A stretch of 64,000 bases of DNA from Spiroplasma endosymbiont of Diplazon laetatorius. GTDB taxonomy: Bacteria > Bacillota_I > Bacilli_A > Mycoplasmatales > Mycoplasmataceae. The notes beneath the pieces are model-generated. The model saw only the letters and a list, made by a program, of their open reading frames with translations, was not told where the DNA came from and ran no database searches. A program made the translations under genes and the position numbers. This document shows, piece after piece, positions 30,443 through 39,597 of this stretch; within the stretch, counting starts at the first letter, position 1; each line of letters opens with the position of its first letter. Where the stretch lies: the NCBI RefSeq assembly GCF_964019625.1, contig NZ_OZ026458.1, forward strand, positions 434,001 to 498,000. Reading direction: 5' to 3'.

Positions 30443-30955
30443 ATGAAACTAAATTTAGAATCTTTAATTAAAAAAATAGATTTAGAAAATAAAGTAAATA
30501 AAACAGATAAATTTTGAATAGAATCAGCTAAAAAAATGATAATTAATAATTTTGAAGAAAATATAAGTATTGATCAATTAAAATTAAAAATTAGCAATCT
30601 AAAAGTAAATAATGAAAATGAAATTTCTATTAAATCAAATACAATAGCTATTTTAAATAATTTAAATAAAAAATTACTTGAAAAAAATGACTTTAAAACT
30701 TTAAACAACAAATTTATTGGTAAAACAAATAGTGGAGAAAATCAAAAGTTTAATTTTGTTGATATTAAAAAAGAAAATTATATTTTAGATACTTTTTCAA
30801 CAGAAAATGAAAAAACAGAATGTAATGTTGCATTTTGTAGAAATATTTCGTCATATGTTAGAACAGACTTTACAAATAAACCCATTTTAAAAAATAGTTT
30901 AGAATTATATGTTGCTTTAGTTTTATGCAATGAACATTATAATTATTTAAAATAA
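30443..30955 (+). CDS. unknown protein, paralogue of the 29701 gene
   Basis: 170 residues, the same length as its upstream paralogue; similarity covers the first ~58 residues (LESLIKKID..., MIINNFEENISIDQLKLKISNL). The C-terminal part has CNVAFC and a final LCNEHYNYL, a possible C-C-C-H zinc site. As in the paralogue, the frame continues open past its TAA (30953-30955) for 65 more codons to 31150; that extension has no ATG before its hydrophobic part and encodes two possible membrane helices. Confidence 0.7.
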
Positions 30956-31150
30956 TTCTATTATAATAATTTAATTATTTTATTTTTTATTAATACAAGT
31001 ATAACAACTTATGCTATTTGAAATTATAAAATAAAAAACCCCAATTATGTAAAACAGTTATTTATTTTTATGACGATTATATTTAATATATTGAAATTTA
31101 TTTTTTCAATGTTAATGTTCTTATTTAAAAGTTTTTATATATATTTTTAG
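30956..31150 (+). other. open in-frame extension after the 30443 gene
   Basis: 65 codons without TAA/TAG in the same frame as the preceding gene, ending at TAG 31148-31150. The translation is strongly hydrophobic (ILFFINTSITTYAIW, then LFIFMTIIFNILKFIFSMLM). It lacks an early start codon and Shine-Dalgarno, so it is either a lost C-terminal extension, a remnant of a small membrane protein, or chance. Confidence 0.3.
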
Positions 31151-31243
31151 TAAATAGCATAATAAACTATATAAAAATATGTTAATAAAACTATGCTAAT
31201 TTTTGTTAATTAAAATTTTTATGAAAGGTGTGTGGTCTATATT

Positions 31244-31447
31244 ATGAGTTTTAATATATTTGTATTAATTATTTACGTGATAGTGGTAAGTATTCTGCTA
31301 ATTTATGGCATTCATTATTTGATAAAATCAAAGCATTGATTTTGAAAAACAAAAATTTTTAAAATTAGTTTATATGTCTTGATTATTATCTTGATTATTA
31401 TGAGTGGTATTTTTGTTATTTGTCCTTTTAAATATTTTAATTATTAG
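31244..31447 (+). CDS. small two-helix membrane protein
   Basis: 67 residues with two transmembrane helices (about 3-26 and 42-61) separated by a basic loop (KSKHWFWKTKIFK). Shine-Dalgarno unconvincing: AAAGGTG lies about 16 nt upstream. Small di-helical membrane proteins are common on conjugative elements; no specific function assignable. Confidence 0.45.
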
Positions 31448-31545
31448 TCAAACTATTTTAAAAACTGTAATTGTGGATAAATGAAAAATAATAAAATAAT
31501 ATTTTAAATAAAAAAGATTAAAAAATGCATTAAATAAATAATTGC

Positions 31546-31818
31546 TTGATAGATAAAAAAATAGAAGATCAAAATAAAATAAGTATAGTAAATATAATAG
31601 ATTCCCATAAAGTTTCATTATTAAAAATTCAATATAAAAATTTTATCTTAAAATACTTATTTAAAAATAATGAAGCTTTTATTCCAATAAAAATTAATAT
31701 TGTAGGTAAAGTACTTACTCCAAAAATATATAAAAGTTTTATTATGCTGCTTCATTCCATATTTCAATTATATATCAAAATAAAAAATAGAAAGAAGTTG
31801 ATCCAATGACTAAACTAG
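31546..31818 (+). CDS. possible small protein upstream of topA (weak start)
   Basis: An open frame from TTG 31546 to TAG 31816-31818 (90 residues with TGA as Trp), overlapping the topA start by 13 nt. The translation looks protein-like, with a central basic/hydrophobic part (KYLFKNNEAFIPIKINIVG), but there is no ATG or Shine-Dalgarno. The rest of the 31448-31805 interval shows nothing else. Confidence 0.3.
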
Positions 31819-33751
31819 TTATATTAGAATCACCAGGTAAAATTAAAAAAGTAAGTCAATTTTTAAAAGAAATTGACAAAAATAACAATTATATTGTTAA
31901 AGCTTCAATTGGACATGTTAGAGAACTTTCAAATGAAAATGACTTTAATATGGGAATCAATCTAAAGCAAATGATGCCAATTTATAAAATTTCAAATGAT
32001 AAAAAACAAGTTGTAAATGAATTAATTGAACAAGCAAAAAATGTAAAAGAAATAATTATTGCAACAGATCCAGATAGAGAAGGAGAAGCGATTGCTTTTC
32101 ATTTATTTGAAATTTTAAAAGAATATAATAATAATTTTAAAAGAATGAGATTAAATGCCATTACAAAAGAATGTATTCAAAAAGAGTTAAATAACTTAAA
32201 TGGAATAAATCAAAGTTATGTAAACAGTGCTCTTACAAGACAAATTTTAGATAGAATGGTTGGATTTAGAATTTCTCCAATTTTGCAAAAAACTACTGGA
32301 GCTGCAAGTGCAGGAAGAGTTCAAAGTGCAGTGTTAAAAATATTGTGCAATAGACAAAAAGAAATCGAAGTTTTTGATAAAAAACAATATTTTTATATAC
32401 AAGATGAAACCATTAGAGACATTGTTTTTAAAAATTACGTTTATAATGAAAATAACAAATTAGTAATTAATAAAATTTTTGATAAGCAAAAAGCAATAGA
32501 GTTAAAGAATACTTTAACTGATAATTTTGTTGTAAAAGAGATAAAAGAAACTAAATTTGAAGAAAATAACTTTAAACCATTTTCAACAGCGGACTTATTA
32601 AAAGCAGCTAAATCTAAATTAAAGTTAAAAACTAAAGAAACTACTCAATTGGCTCAAAGTTTGTATGAAAAAGGATTAATAACTTATATTAGAACTGACT
32701 CTAATAATTTAGATCATGAAACTGAACAAAATTTAGTTAAATTTATTATTAATCATTTTGGACAAGATAAATTGGACAAACTTATTAAAACTCAAACTAA
32801 AGAAACAGATCAAGAAGGACATCCTGCAATCACACCAACCCATTTTGAATGACTTGTTGAAAATATAGATAGTCATTGTAATGATCAATTAAACGATAAA
32901 GAAAAAAATTTATACTGATTAATATGGCAAAATACTATAAATTCAATTTATCAAAAGCCTAGTGGTATTAAAAAAGAAGTTTTCTTAGAAAACAATAAAA
33001 GTATTTTTTATGCAAATTTAAAACAATATACTAGTAAAGGTTACTATGAAATTGATAAAAGTTTAGAATTAGCTAAAAAATTGAATTTAATTACTTTAAA
33101 GATGATAAATTGAATGCAAATTGTTTAGAAATTATTCAAGATTATGATAAAACTCCAAGTAAGTTAAATGAAGTTAGTTTAATTGAACAACTACAAAAAT
33201 TAGAAATTGGTAGACCCAGTACCTATAAAACAGCAATAGAAGTAAACGTTTTAAGAGGTTATGTTGAGTTGGAAAAAACTAAAGCTGAATCAATGACAGT
33301 TAATGAATTAGGTTTAAAAGTTAATAGTTTTTTAGAAAAAAACTTTAAAAGTATTATAAATCTAGATTTTACTAAAGATATGGAAAAAGATTTAGACTTA
33401 ATAGCTAATAATAAAATAGTTGATCATAAACAATACTTGAAAGACTTTTATTTAAAATTAGATAATTTATCTACTAACTATAATTTTGATGGTCTAAGGT
33501 GCTCAAAATGTCAAATAGGCTATATTTTAGATAGAGTTAGCAAAAAAGAAACAAAGTTTAAAGGTTGTTCAAATTACCCAAATTGTGATTTTATTAAGTT
33601 TAATCAACCAGATTATTCAAATAATAAGTCATGTGAAATTTGTAAAAACGGTTACATGATCGAAAGAAGTTATACTGATAAAAAAACCAAAAAAATTAAG
33701 AAATTTATGGGTTGTTCAAACTATCCAAGTTGTAAAAATACAATATTTTAA
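31806..33751 (+). pseudogene. topA: type IA DNA topoisomerase with a -1 frameshift
   Basis: About 648 residues if repaired. Seen: Toprim motifs LVILESPGK and TDPDREGEAIAFH, the active-site Tyr294 in LITYIRTDS, and at the C-terminus two four-Cys zinc ribbons (CSKCQIGY..GCSNYPNC, CEICKNGY..GCSNYPSC). The frame from 31806 runs to about 33080 and then fails; the following sequence continues in the -1 frame from the A6 run in GCT AAA AAA TTG (33073-33084), giving LAKK then IEFNYFKDDK. The intact downstream zinc ribbons suggest a recent lesion, a miscalled homopolymer, or slippage. Mobile elements often carry a topoisomerase of this type in addition to the chromosomal TopA. Confidence 0.8.
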
Positions 33752-34095
33752 AAATAATTTATTTTTATTATAATTCAAAATTTAATATAAAATAATGAAA
33801 AAATGTGTATTTAATGGCAAATTGATGTGAAATTTATACACCAGTTAAGGTTGTTAAAAATATACTTAACTTAGTTAATTATAAAGATTCTAATTACAGT
33901 TTACTTCAAACATCAAAAATTGCCAACAATTTTAAAGCTTATAATATAAAAAAAATAATACATATATTTAATTTAATTATCATCACTTAAAACTTTGTCA
34001 ATAATCAAACTACTTTAAGTTAAAAAATAATAAATTTTAAAAAGTATATTTTATTTATAATGCTATAATTAAAATATTATAAGGAGAACAAAAAG
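33752..34095 (+). other. mostly non-coding interval after topA
   Basis: 344 nt, very AT-rich. It holds only the doubtful 58-codon frame 33814-33990, which lacks a Shine-Dalgarno, and the upstream region of the ferritin gene. Confidence 0.5.
33814..33990 (+). CDS. doubtful short ORF, possible remnant
   Basis: 58 codons from ATG, no Shine-Dalgarno. The start MANWCEIYTPVKVVKNILNL has a passing likeness to the YTPxxVVxxM segment of N6-adenine methyltransferases, so it might be the relic of a modification gene. Evidence is thin. Confidence 0.25.
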
Positions 34096-34620
34096 ATGGA
34101 TAAATTAGTTTTAAGTAATTTACAAGATTACATTAACAAACACATTGAGATGCAATTAAACTGTTTTAATTTAAGTAAAAAATGTGATGAATTTGGTTAT
34201 CCAGGGTTTACACATTTTTTTCAAGTACAAGCTCAAGATGAATTTTTACACCAAAGAAGAATTATGAATTATATTTTAAATAATCAACAAGATTATAAAA
34301 TAGGTTCAATAGAAATAAAAACATTTGAATTAAAGAATATTGAAGGAATATTGAAGGAATATATTAGTTTAAGAAAAAATTTTATAATTATGACAAACGA
34401 GTTTACAAATAATGCAAAAAATAAAAATGATTTTGCAACAGTAAAATTTTATGAGTGGTTTGCAATTGATTTTTATGAAGAAATATCAGAAATAAACGAT
34501 TTGCTAGATTGAATTAAGATGTCTAATGGAAATCATTATGAAATAGATAAAAAAGTATTAAAAAGAGAAAACCCAGTTACATTAGAAATAATTTCACCTT
34601 TTTCACCTCATTTAGATTAA
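34096..34620 (+). CDS. ftn: ferritin
   Basis: 174 residues in the ferritin-like four-helix pattern. Helix A has E-x2-LNCFNLSKKC, then GYPGFTHFFQVQAQDEFLHQRRIMNYI in the place of the FtnA segment G-(F/A)-xx-FxxQxxEExxHxxKxxxYI, and helix C/D carries YEWFAIDFYEEISEINDLLD. One of the usual ferroxidase-site acidic pair is Asp (QDE). It would oxidise and store iron in the cytoplasm. SD AAGGAG 8 nt before ATG. It is cargo: nothing next to it concerns iron. A redox-protective benefit to the host is inference. Confidence 0.75.
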
Positions 34621-34667
34621 TTTAAAATAAAATGAATTAAGAAATTCTAAAATAATAAATAATACTT

Positions 34668-34774
34668 ATGTTATACTTAAATCAAGGTAAATAGAGCACT
34701 AGCAACGCTAGGACTCTATTTTTTTGTTTAAATCAATATTTTATGTAACTAGCTATTGCTAGTTTTTATTTTTT
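34668..34774 (+). promoter_or_regulatory. repeated leader, copy A: extended -10 promoter plus tandem hairpins
   Basis: TG-T-TATACT (34669-34677) begins the unit. Hairpin 1: AAATAGAG(34689-34696) / CTCTATTT(34714-34721) with inner CTAGC(34699-34703)-AAC-GCTAG(34707-34711), then T tract. Hairpin 2: AACTAGC(34747-34753)-TATT-GCTAGTT(34758-34764), then T tract. The inner arms of the two hairpins are the same sequence, so hairpin 1's GCTAG can pair with hairpin 2's CTAGC and dissolve both terminators. It is followed by SD GAAAGGA and the 34797 gene, without the 16-bp box. Confidence 0.75.
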
Positions 34775-34796
34775 AAAATTAGAAAGGAACTAAAAT

Positions 34797-35608
34797 ATGA
34801 ATATTTATAACATGAAATCAATATTTCCAGGAGATTTTCATTTATTTGATGATCAAAAAGGCAATTACAAAAAGGGTGATTTAAAAATAAGAAAAGTAAT
34901 AAAAATTAAAAATGTTGATAATAACTGAATTATTATTGGTATTTTAAGCAATAAATATAAAAAAGAAAAAACTATAAAAATTAAAACTACTAATAAAATT
35001 TATAAAAATAGTGTTTTAGTTGATACTCATAATTTACAAATTGATGACATTTACATTGTTCATAAAAAAAGACTAAGAGAAAAAGTAGGAAATATTGATC
35101 AAAAAAACTTAGAAGAAATTAAAAAAATATCAAATAAATACTTATTTGAATGTAAAGAAAAATCTTTATTTTTAAAAATGGTTGAAAATAAAGAAATATA
35201 TAAATTAAATTTTGATGAGCAAAAATGGTGAGAAGTTGATAAACAGTTAAGTAAAAAAATAAAGAAAAATATTTTAATATTGATCAAGTAATATTGAGAA
35301 ATAATTTAATTGATAATAGACAAAAAGAATTAAATAAAGATATATTATCAGTTACAAATCAATTAATTATTTTTACTAAAAAAGCTAAAAAAACAATTGA
35401 AAAGATTAATTTGTTAAATAGTAAAAGTTTTTTAGAAAATAAAGATAAAAATTTACAAAAACTTTATTTTGAATTAGCAGACAAAAAAGAAAAATTAAAA
35501 ATAGAAGTTAGTGTTTATAAAAAACAATTAAATTTATACAAATTAGAAAAAGAAGAAAAAAATGAGTATATTAAAAAACTTAAAAACAAGATAAAAGAAT
35601 TAAAATAA
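34797..35608 (+). pseudogene. unknown protein split by a -1 frameshift
   Basis: The first frame (34797-35291, 164 residues) ends shortly after an A7 run at 35253-35259; the -1 frame is open from there to 35608 and continues naturally (KEKYFNIDQVILRNNLIDNR...), giving about 270 residues in all. The N-terminal ~90 residues are beta-rich (GDFHLFDDQ, YKKGDLKIRKVIKIKN, WIIIGIL), loosely like the MazF/PemK fold, though no family motif is secure. The C-terminal half is a long coiled coil rich in Lys/Glu/Leu. SD GAAAGGA. Controlled by leader copy A. Confidence 0.55.
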
Positions 35609-35733
35609 ATGAATGCTATTTATAAGATTCAAAACAATAAAAACATTAAAGAAAATGAATATGATTAATTTATAAAATGTTATGATTTAATTATGTTTAT
35701 TGATATTAAAATTCTAATATAAAAGGAAATAAG

Positions 35734-35934
35734 ATGGAAAAATTTGAAAAATTAGATGGTTTAAAAGTTTGTATTTATATAGAAACTGATGAAGGTAGAT
35801 TAAATTTAGCAAATAAAGATGATTTAGAAAAGTTTAAAAAATATAGTGAAAATTGAACAGATCAAGAAATAAATGATTTTATGAATAATATAAATGAGAC
35901 TTTAGATAAATTAGAAAAAGAGTTTGATAAATAG
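35734..35934 (+). CDS. small acidic unknown protein
   Basis: 66 residues, SD AAAAGGA 9 nt upstream, terminator immediately downstream, so it is probably expressed. One beta strand pair (LKVCIYIETDEGRLNLA) followed by an acidic helix (EINDFMNNINETLDKLEKEF). No known domain. Confidence 0.65.
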
Positions 35935-35956
35935 TTATTTAAATAACTATTTTTTA
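35931..35956. terminator. palindromic terminator
   Basis: Perfect 20-bp palindrome ATAGTTATTTAAATAACTAT (35931-35950) spanning the stop codon, followed by T5. Confidence 0.75.
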
Positions 35957-36088
35957 ATAAAAGTAAATAAATAATGTTATTGTTTTTATTCTTTAAAACA
36001 TTATCTTAAAAATATTAATTTAAAGAATAAATAAAAAAATAAGTATAATATAGATATTGTAAATAAAATTAAAAAGGTTGTGAAAAAA

Positions 36089-37627
36089 ATGAAATTATTA
36101 TTTGCATTTTGAATATTCTTAAATACTTTTTCTTTTTCTTTTTCAAATTATAAAATTCTTAATGAAAATCAATTAGATATTATTAACCTTAATTACCAAA
36201 ATAGTCAATATAATGAAAATATTAGTTATAAAAGTTTGATTATTCCAAATAAGCAATATATGTATTATGGAAGATTGCTCAAATATTATTATTCTAATAA
36301 TATTTTTGTATCAGATAACGAAATAAATCAAATATCTAAAAATATAATAATTAGTGGAGAAAATTCAAATATTTATAATTCTTTATTTATACAAAATTTA
36401 GTAGCAACTACAATAATGCCGAGCATATATGGATCAAGTAGTGATGCTGAATTTTTTGCAGAAAGTTTTAGTAAGTGATTGAATACCGATAATGAATTAA
36501 GAAATAAAAGTTGGGAAGTTACAAATAATTTTTATTTAAAAATTTTGCCTGAAATTATAAAAATTGGTGGTTTAGTTGAGGGCGAATATGAAAATAATCA
36601 AACAATTTCACATAAAGCCATTGAATTAATTAGTGAAAATTCAAATTTAGTAAAATATAATACTAAACTTTCACAAAAACCAAGCGATTCCCTAGAATTA
36701 AAATATAATAATTCATCTATAATTTGAACTCAAGAATATTCAAATAATGCTCTAAATTATATTAAAAATCAAGTTGAATAAGAAGCAAAAAGATCCATAA
36801 TAATTAATGACATTTCAATAATCAATATAACTTCAAAATGGATGAATGATTCTTATACAAAAGCATCAAAAAATTCAATTGATGAATTTAACGTTTTTAA
36901 TGAAAATCATTTTTTTAATTTTGATAATCTCGATAGGAAGATTGCAAATAATTCAAAAGATATAAATAGTTATAGTTCGGTTTGATTTTCACATGTATTT
37001 AGCAGCATAGAAGAAGCATATTTAAAAAGTACTCCTAATTTAAATTCTGATGGAGAAAAATGAACAAAAGAACACACCAAACAATTAAAAGAATTAACAT
37101 TGAAACTTTATAATGTTCTTTTCAATCTAATAAAAAATGAAACATGAGTTCAAAATATATTATCAGCCCTTATAATTAGTCCAGATTTTCCTTTAGTTAG
37201 TGATGATAGTTCTCTAATGGAAAACGTTATGGGTTATACAAATACATCTTATTATGTTGATAGTTCTAATAATTTTTATAGCACCGCTTATTCTTATATA
37301 GTAATTGCTGGCCCAAGTCTAACTTTTCAAAAATTTAATTCTCAATATAAAAATGCTTTTTGAAGTAGTCCAAATAAATTTAGTGTCTGAATTCATGAAA
37401 TGGGTCATGTTGTAGATGCTTTTGGAAGTAAAACTATAAATTATAGATCTATTAATTATTCAAAAAAACTTGATTATAAAAACTTGTATAAAGGACAATT
37501 TTTTGGTGATTATATAGTTTCATCAAGTGGACCAATTTTAATTTGAATTTTTGCAACTTTTTCAGGAGTTACTATAATTATAATTGTTGTTTTTTATCTT
37601 GTTAAAAAATGCAAAAAAAAGCTGTAA
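36089..37627 (+). pseudogene. secreted HExxH metalloprotease-like protein with in-frame TAA
   Basis: About 512 codons. N-terminal signal peptide (MKLLFAFWIFLNTFSFSFS), C-terminal transmembrane helix (PILIWIFATFSGVTIIIIVV) and basic tail, so a surface-anchored protein. The zinc motif is WIHEMGHVVDAFGS (H436, H440). An in-frame TAA at 36779-36781 (codon 231) splits it; the second half could restart at ATG 36842 but has no Shine-Dalgarno. The first half has SSDAEFFAESFSKWL, which looks like the third-ligand region normally found after HExxH, yet lies before it. This suggests two partial copies joined, or a permuted arrangement. Confidence 0.6.
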
Positions 37628-37741
37628 ACTTTAAAAATTTTTTTATTTAAATATGTATTATATTTTATTTAGTTCATTCATACAAAAATCTAGAAAATTA
37701 TTTAATTTATATTTATTTACTTTTAATCATTATTATGTATT

Positions 37742-37850
37742 ATGTTATACTTAAATCAAGGTAAATAGAGCACTAGCAACGCTAGGACTCTATTTTTTTG
37801 TTTAAATCAATATTTTATGTAACTAGCAGCTGCTAGTCTTTTTTATTTAT
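37742..37850 (+). promoter_or_regulatory. repeated leader, copy B
   Basis: TG-T-TATACT (37743-37751), hairpin 1 identical to copy A, hairpin 2 with the same arms but a different loop (ACTAGC-AGCT-GCTAGT), then T tract. Followed by palindromic box copy 6 and SD GAAAGGA. Confidence 0.75.
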
Positions 37851-37860
37851 CATTATTAAA

Positions 37861-37876
37861 TTTTCCCCAGGGAAAA
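37861..37876 (+). promoter_or_regulatory. 16-bp palindromic box, copy 6
   Basis: TTTTCCCCAGGGAAAA inside ATTTTCCC-CA-GGGAAAAT, downstream of leader B and 19 nt before ATG 37896. Confidence 0.85.
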
Positions 37877-37895
37877 TAGAAAGGAAATTTTAAAA

Positions 37896-38223
37896 ATGAC
37901 ATTAAAAAAATGCTTAATTATTTAGAAAATGAATTATCAGCTAATTTTTTAGCGGACCATTATCAAGATAATGTAATAAAAAAGAAATAGTTTGTAAAAA
38001 TGTATATTTTATAAATAAAAATAAATTAATATTAAAAGCAGAACCATTATATATACATGAACCTTTTACAATGTTAAATGATTGAATTCCTTTAGATGAT
38101 AAGACTAGAGAATATAAATATGATAAAAAATTTTTATGTGATTTTAAAATTTTAAAATTAAAACCTAATAAAAAAATACATATTAAAGAATCAGTTATGA
38201 ATATATACTTATTTACAAAATAA
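37896..38223 (+). pseudogene. small protein needing two -1 frameshifts at A-tracts
   Basis: ATG follows leader B, box 6 and SD GAAAGGA, but the frame stops after nine codons. A -1 shift at TTA AAA AAA (slippery A AAA AAA) opens a frame to TAG; a second -1 shift at ATA AAA AAG (slippery A AAA AAG) opens the last frame to TAA 38221-38223. The composite is about 109 residues with a plausible beta-rich C-terminal part (LYIHEPFTMLNDWIPLDDK). Two lesions of the same kind in 110 codons are either decay by A-tract shortening or reading by slippage. Family unknown. Confidence 0.5.
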
Positions 38224-38576
38224 ATCCAATTTCTAATAAATAACTTTTTAGATTATCAATATTTCCAAGTATAATTCTTTGATTTCTATAAAAAAGTGCT
38301 TAATTTCTTGTTTTTAGATTATTTTTTACATTATTTTGAGTGTAAATAAATCCAAAAATATTATTTTTTGATGTTTTTTAACTATTTCAACTAATTTAGT
38401 ATATGTGTTTTGAACATAAGTGCAGGATTTTTTTCTTGTGTGATATTTTTTTTAAAGAATGATTAGTTTTTTATTTCTTGCAAATTCGTATGAAAATTTT
38501 ATTTTTGAAAAAATAGTAATATAATAAAAAAATAAGGTTAGTAGGGTGGGCAAGTTGAAAGAAAGGAAATTTAAAT
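38224..38576. other. non-coding interval with a faint minus-strand coding trace
   Basis: 353 nt. No plus-strand gene. On the minus strand, 38430 to 38213 reads as protein-like fragments (YTKLVEIVKKHQK, then LGNIDNLKSYLLEIGF) only if a frameshift and a TAA are bridged, so it may be a relic. Near 38541 a G-rich patch (GTAGGGTGGGCAAG) precedes the Shine-Dalgarno of the next gene. Confidence 0.35.
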
Positions 38577-39368
38577 ATGGTCAAATTATTAAGTTTAATA
38601 GGCTCAATTAGTTTAAGCACTAGTGGTGTAACACCATTAGTTGAAATTTCAAAAAATTTAGTTACAATAGAAAAAAGTAAATCAATTAATTTAAATATTG
38701 TTGATGGTAATTATTATATTTTTAATACATTTCCATATTATTTTGTAGATTATAATACATGAGCAGTTGCACCTGCTTTTATAACAGGACAAGCAGCAAA
38801 TGCAATCATTAAAGCTGGGGTGAGTGGAGTAAATCCATATGATTTTGAACTAGTAAGTTCTTATAATATTACTGCAGATAGAGAATTAAATGAAGATGAT
38901 TTGTTGGGAAGAACAGGATCTGGTTCAATTCTTGTTGAATCAATTTTAAAACCAACCGATGCCGGAGAAGAAAAAGGATTGTATGGAGAAATGAAAATCT
39001 ATACTGAACTTAATTATGATTCATTAGATTTGTCAATATTAAATGGCCAAATAACACCAGGTTATGTTTCGGGTGTCAATGAAATTGAAAAAATTTCTAT
39101 TTATGTTCACTCAGACATTTTTGAATTTTTTCTTAATTTTTATGAATATCCAACTTTCCAACACGTAAATTCTGTTGAAACTTCAAAATTCTTATTTAAA
39201 AGTGGAACTACTGACTTATTTGGTCAAGAAGATTTAAATGCAATGAAAAATGGAGAAGAAGTTTTGTTGGATTTTTGACTAACACCAACTGTTGAGGGTA
39301 AAGAGAGAGGAATTTATAATAAAGCAAAAATGACTCTTAAATATGTTAAAAATGATTTAAATAATTAA
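38577..39368 (+). CDS. secreted protein of unknown function
   Basis: 263 residues. N-terminal signal (MVKLLSLIGSISLSTSG) very like those of the lipoproteins at 13223 and 15069 but without a lipobox Cys, so it is either released or held by its uncleaved signal. The mature part is acidic, beta-rich and without Cys; no family recognised. SD GAAAGGAAA. Intact, unlike its neighbours, and therefore a candidate surface-active cargo product. Confidence 0.75.
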
Positions 39369-39480
39369 TTAAAATTTATATTTTTTAAAATAGATACTCT
39401 ATATTATTTTCAATGCTATAAATATTTTAAAAATAATATAGACAAAAAAATAAAGACTATGATATAGAAATGTAATTTTA

Positions 39481-39588
39481 ATGTTATACTTAAATTAAGG
39501 TAAATAGAGCACTAGCAACGCTAGGGCTCTATTTTTTTGTTTAAATCAATATTTTTTGTAACTAGCAATAGCTAGTTTTTTATTTATT
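39481..39588 (+). promoter_or_regulatory. repeated leader, copy C
   Basis: TG-T-TATACT (39482-39490). Hairpin 1 differs from A and B by one base (GGGCTC instead of GGACTC), which turns a mismatch in the internal loop into a C-G pair. Hairpin 2 is ACTAGC-AATA-GCTAGT: arms conserved, loop changed. Leads into the inverted box and the relaxase gene. Confidence 0.75.
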
Positions 39589-39597
39589 CTTATTTAA

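Noticed and set aside
33814-33990. Relic DNA methyltransferase
   Set aside because: Only a ~20-residue passing resemblance, no Shine-Dalgarno and no catalytic motif; kept as a low-confidence ORF.
38213-38430. Minus-strand gene remnant
   Set aside because: Protein-like only after bridging a frameshift and a stop; too little to name a family, so noted only as a trace.
34668-39588. Repeated units as a CRISPR array
   Set aside because: Only three copies, 1.7-3 kb apart with genes between, containing terminator hairpins and promoters; no short regular spacers and no cas genes.
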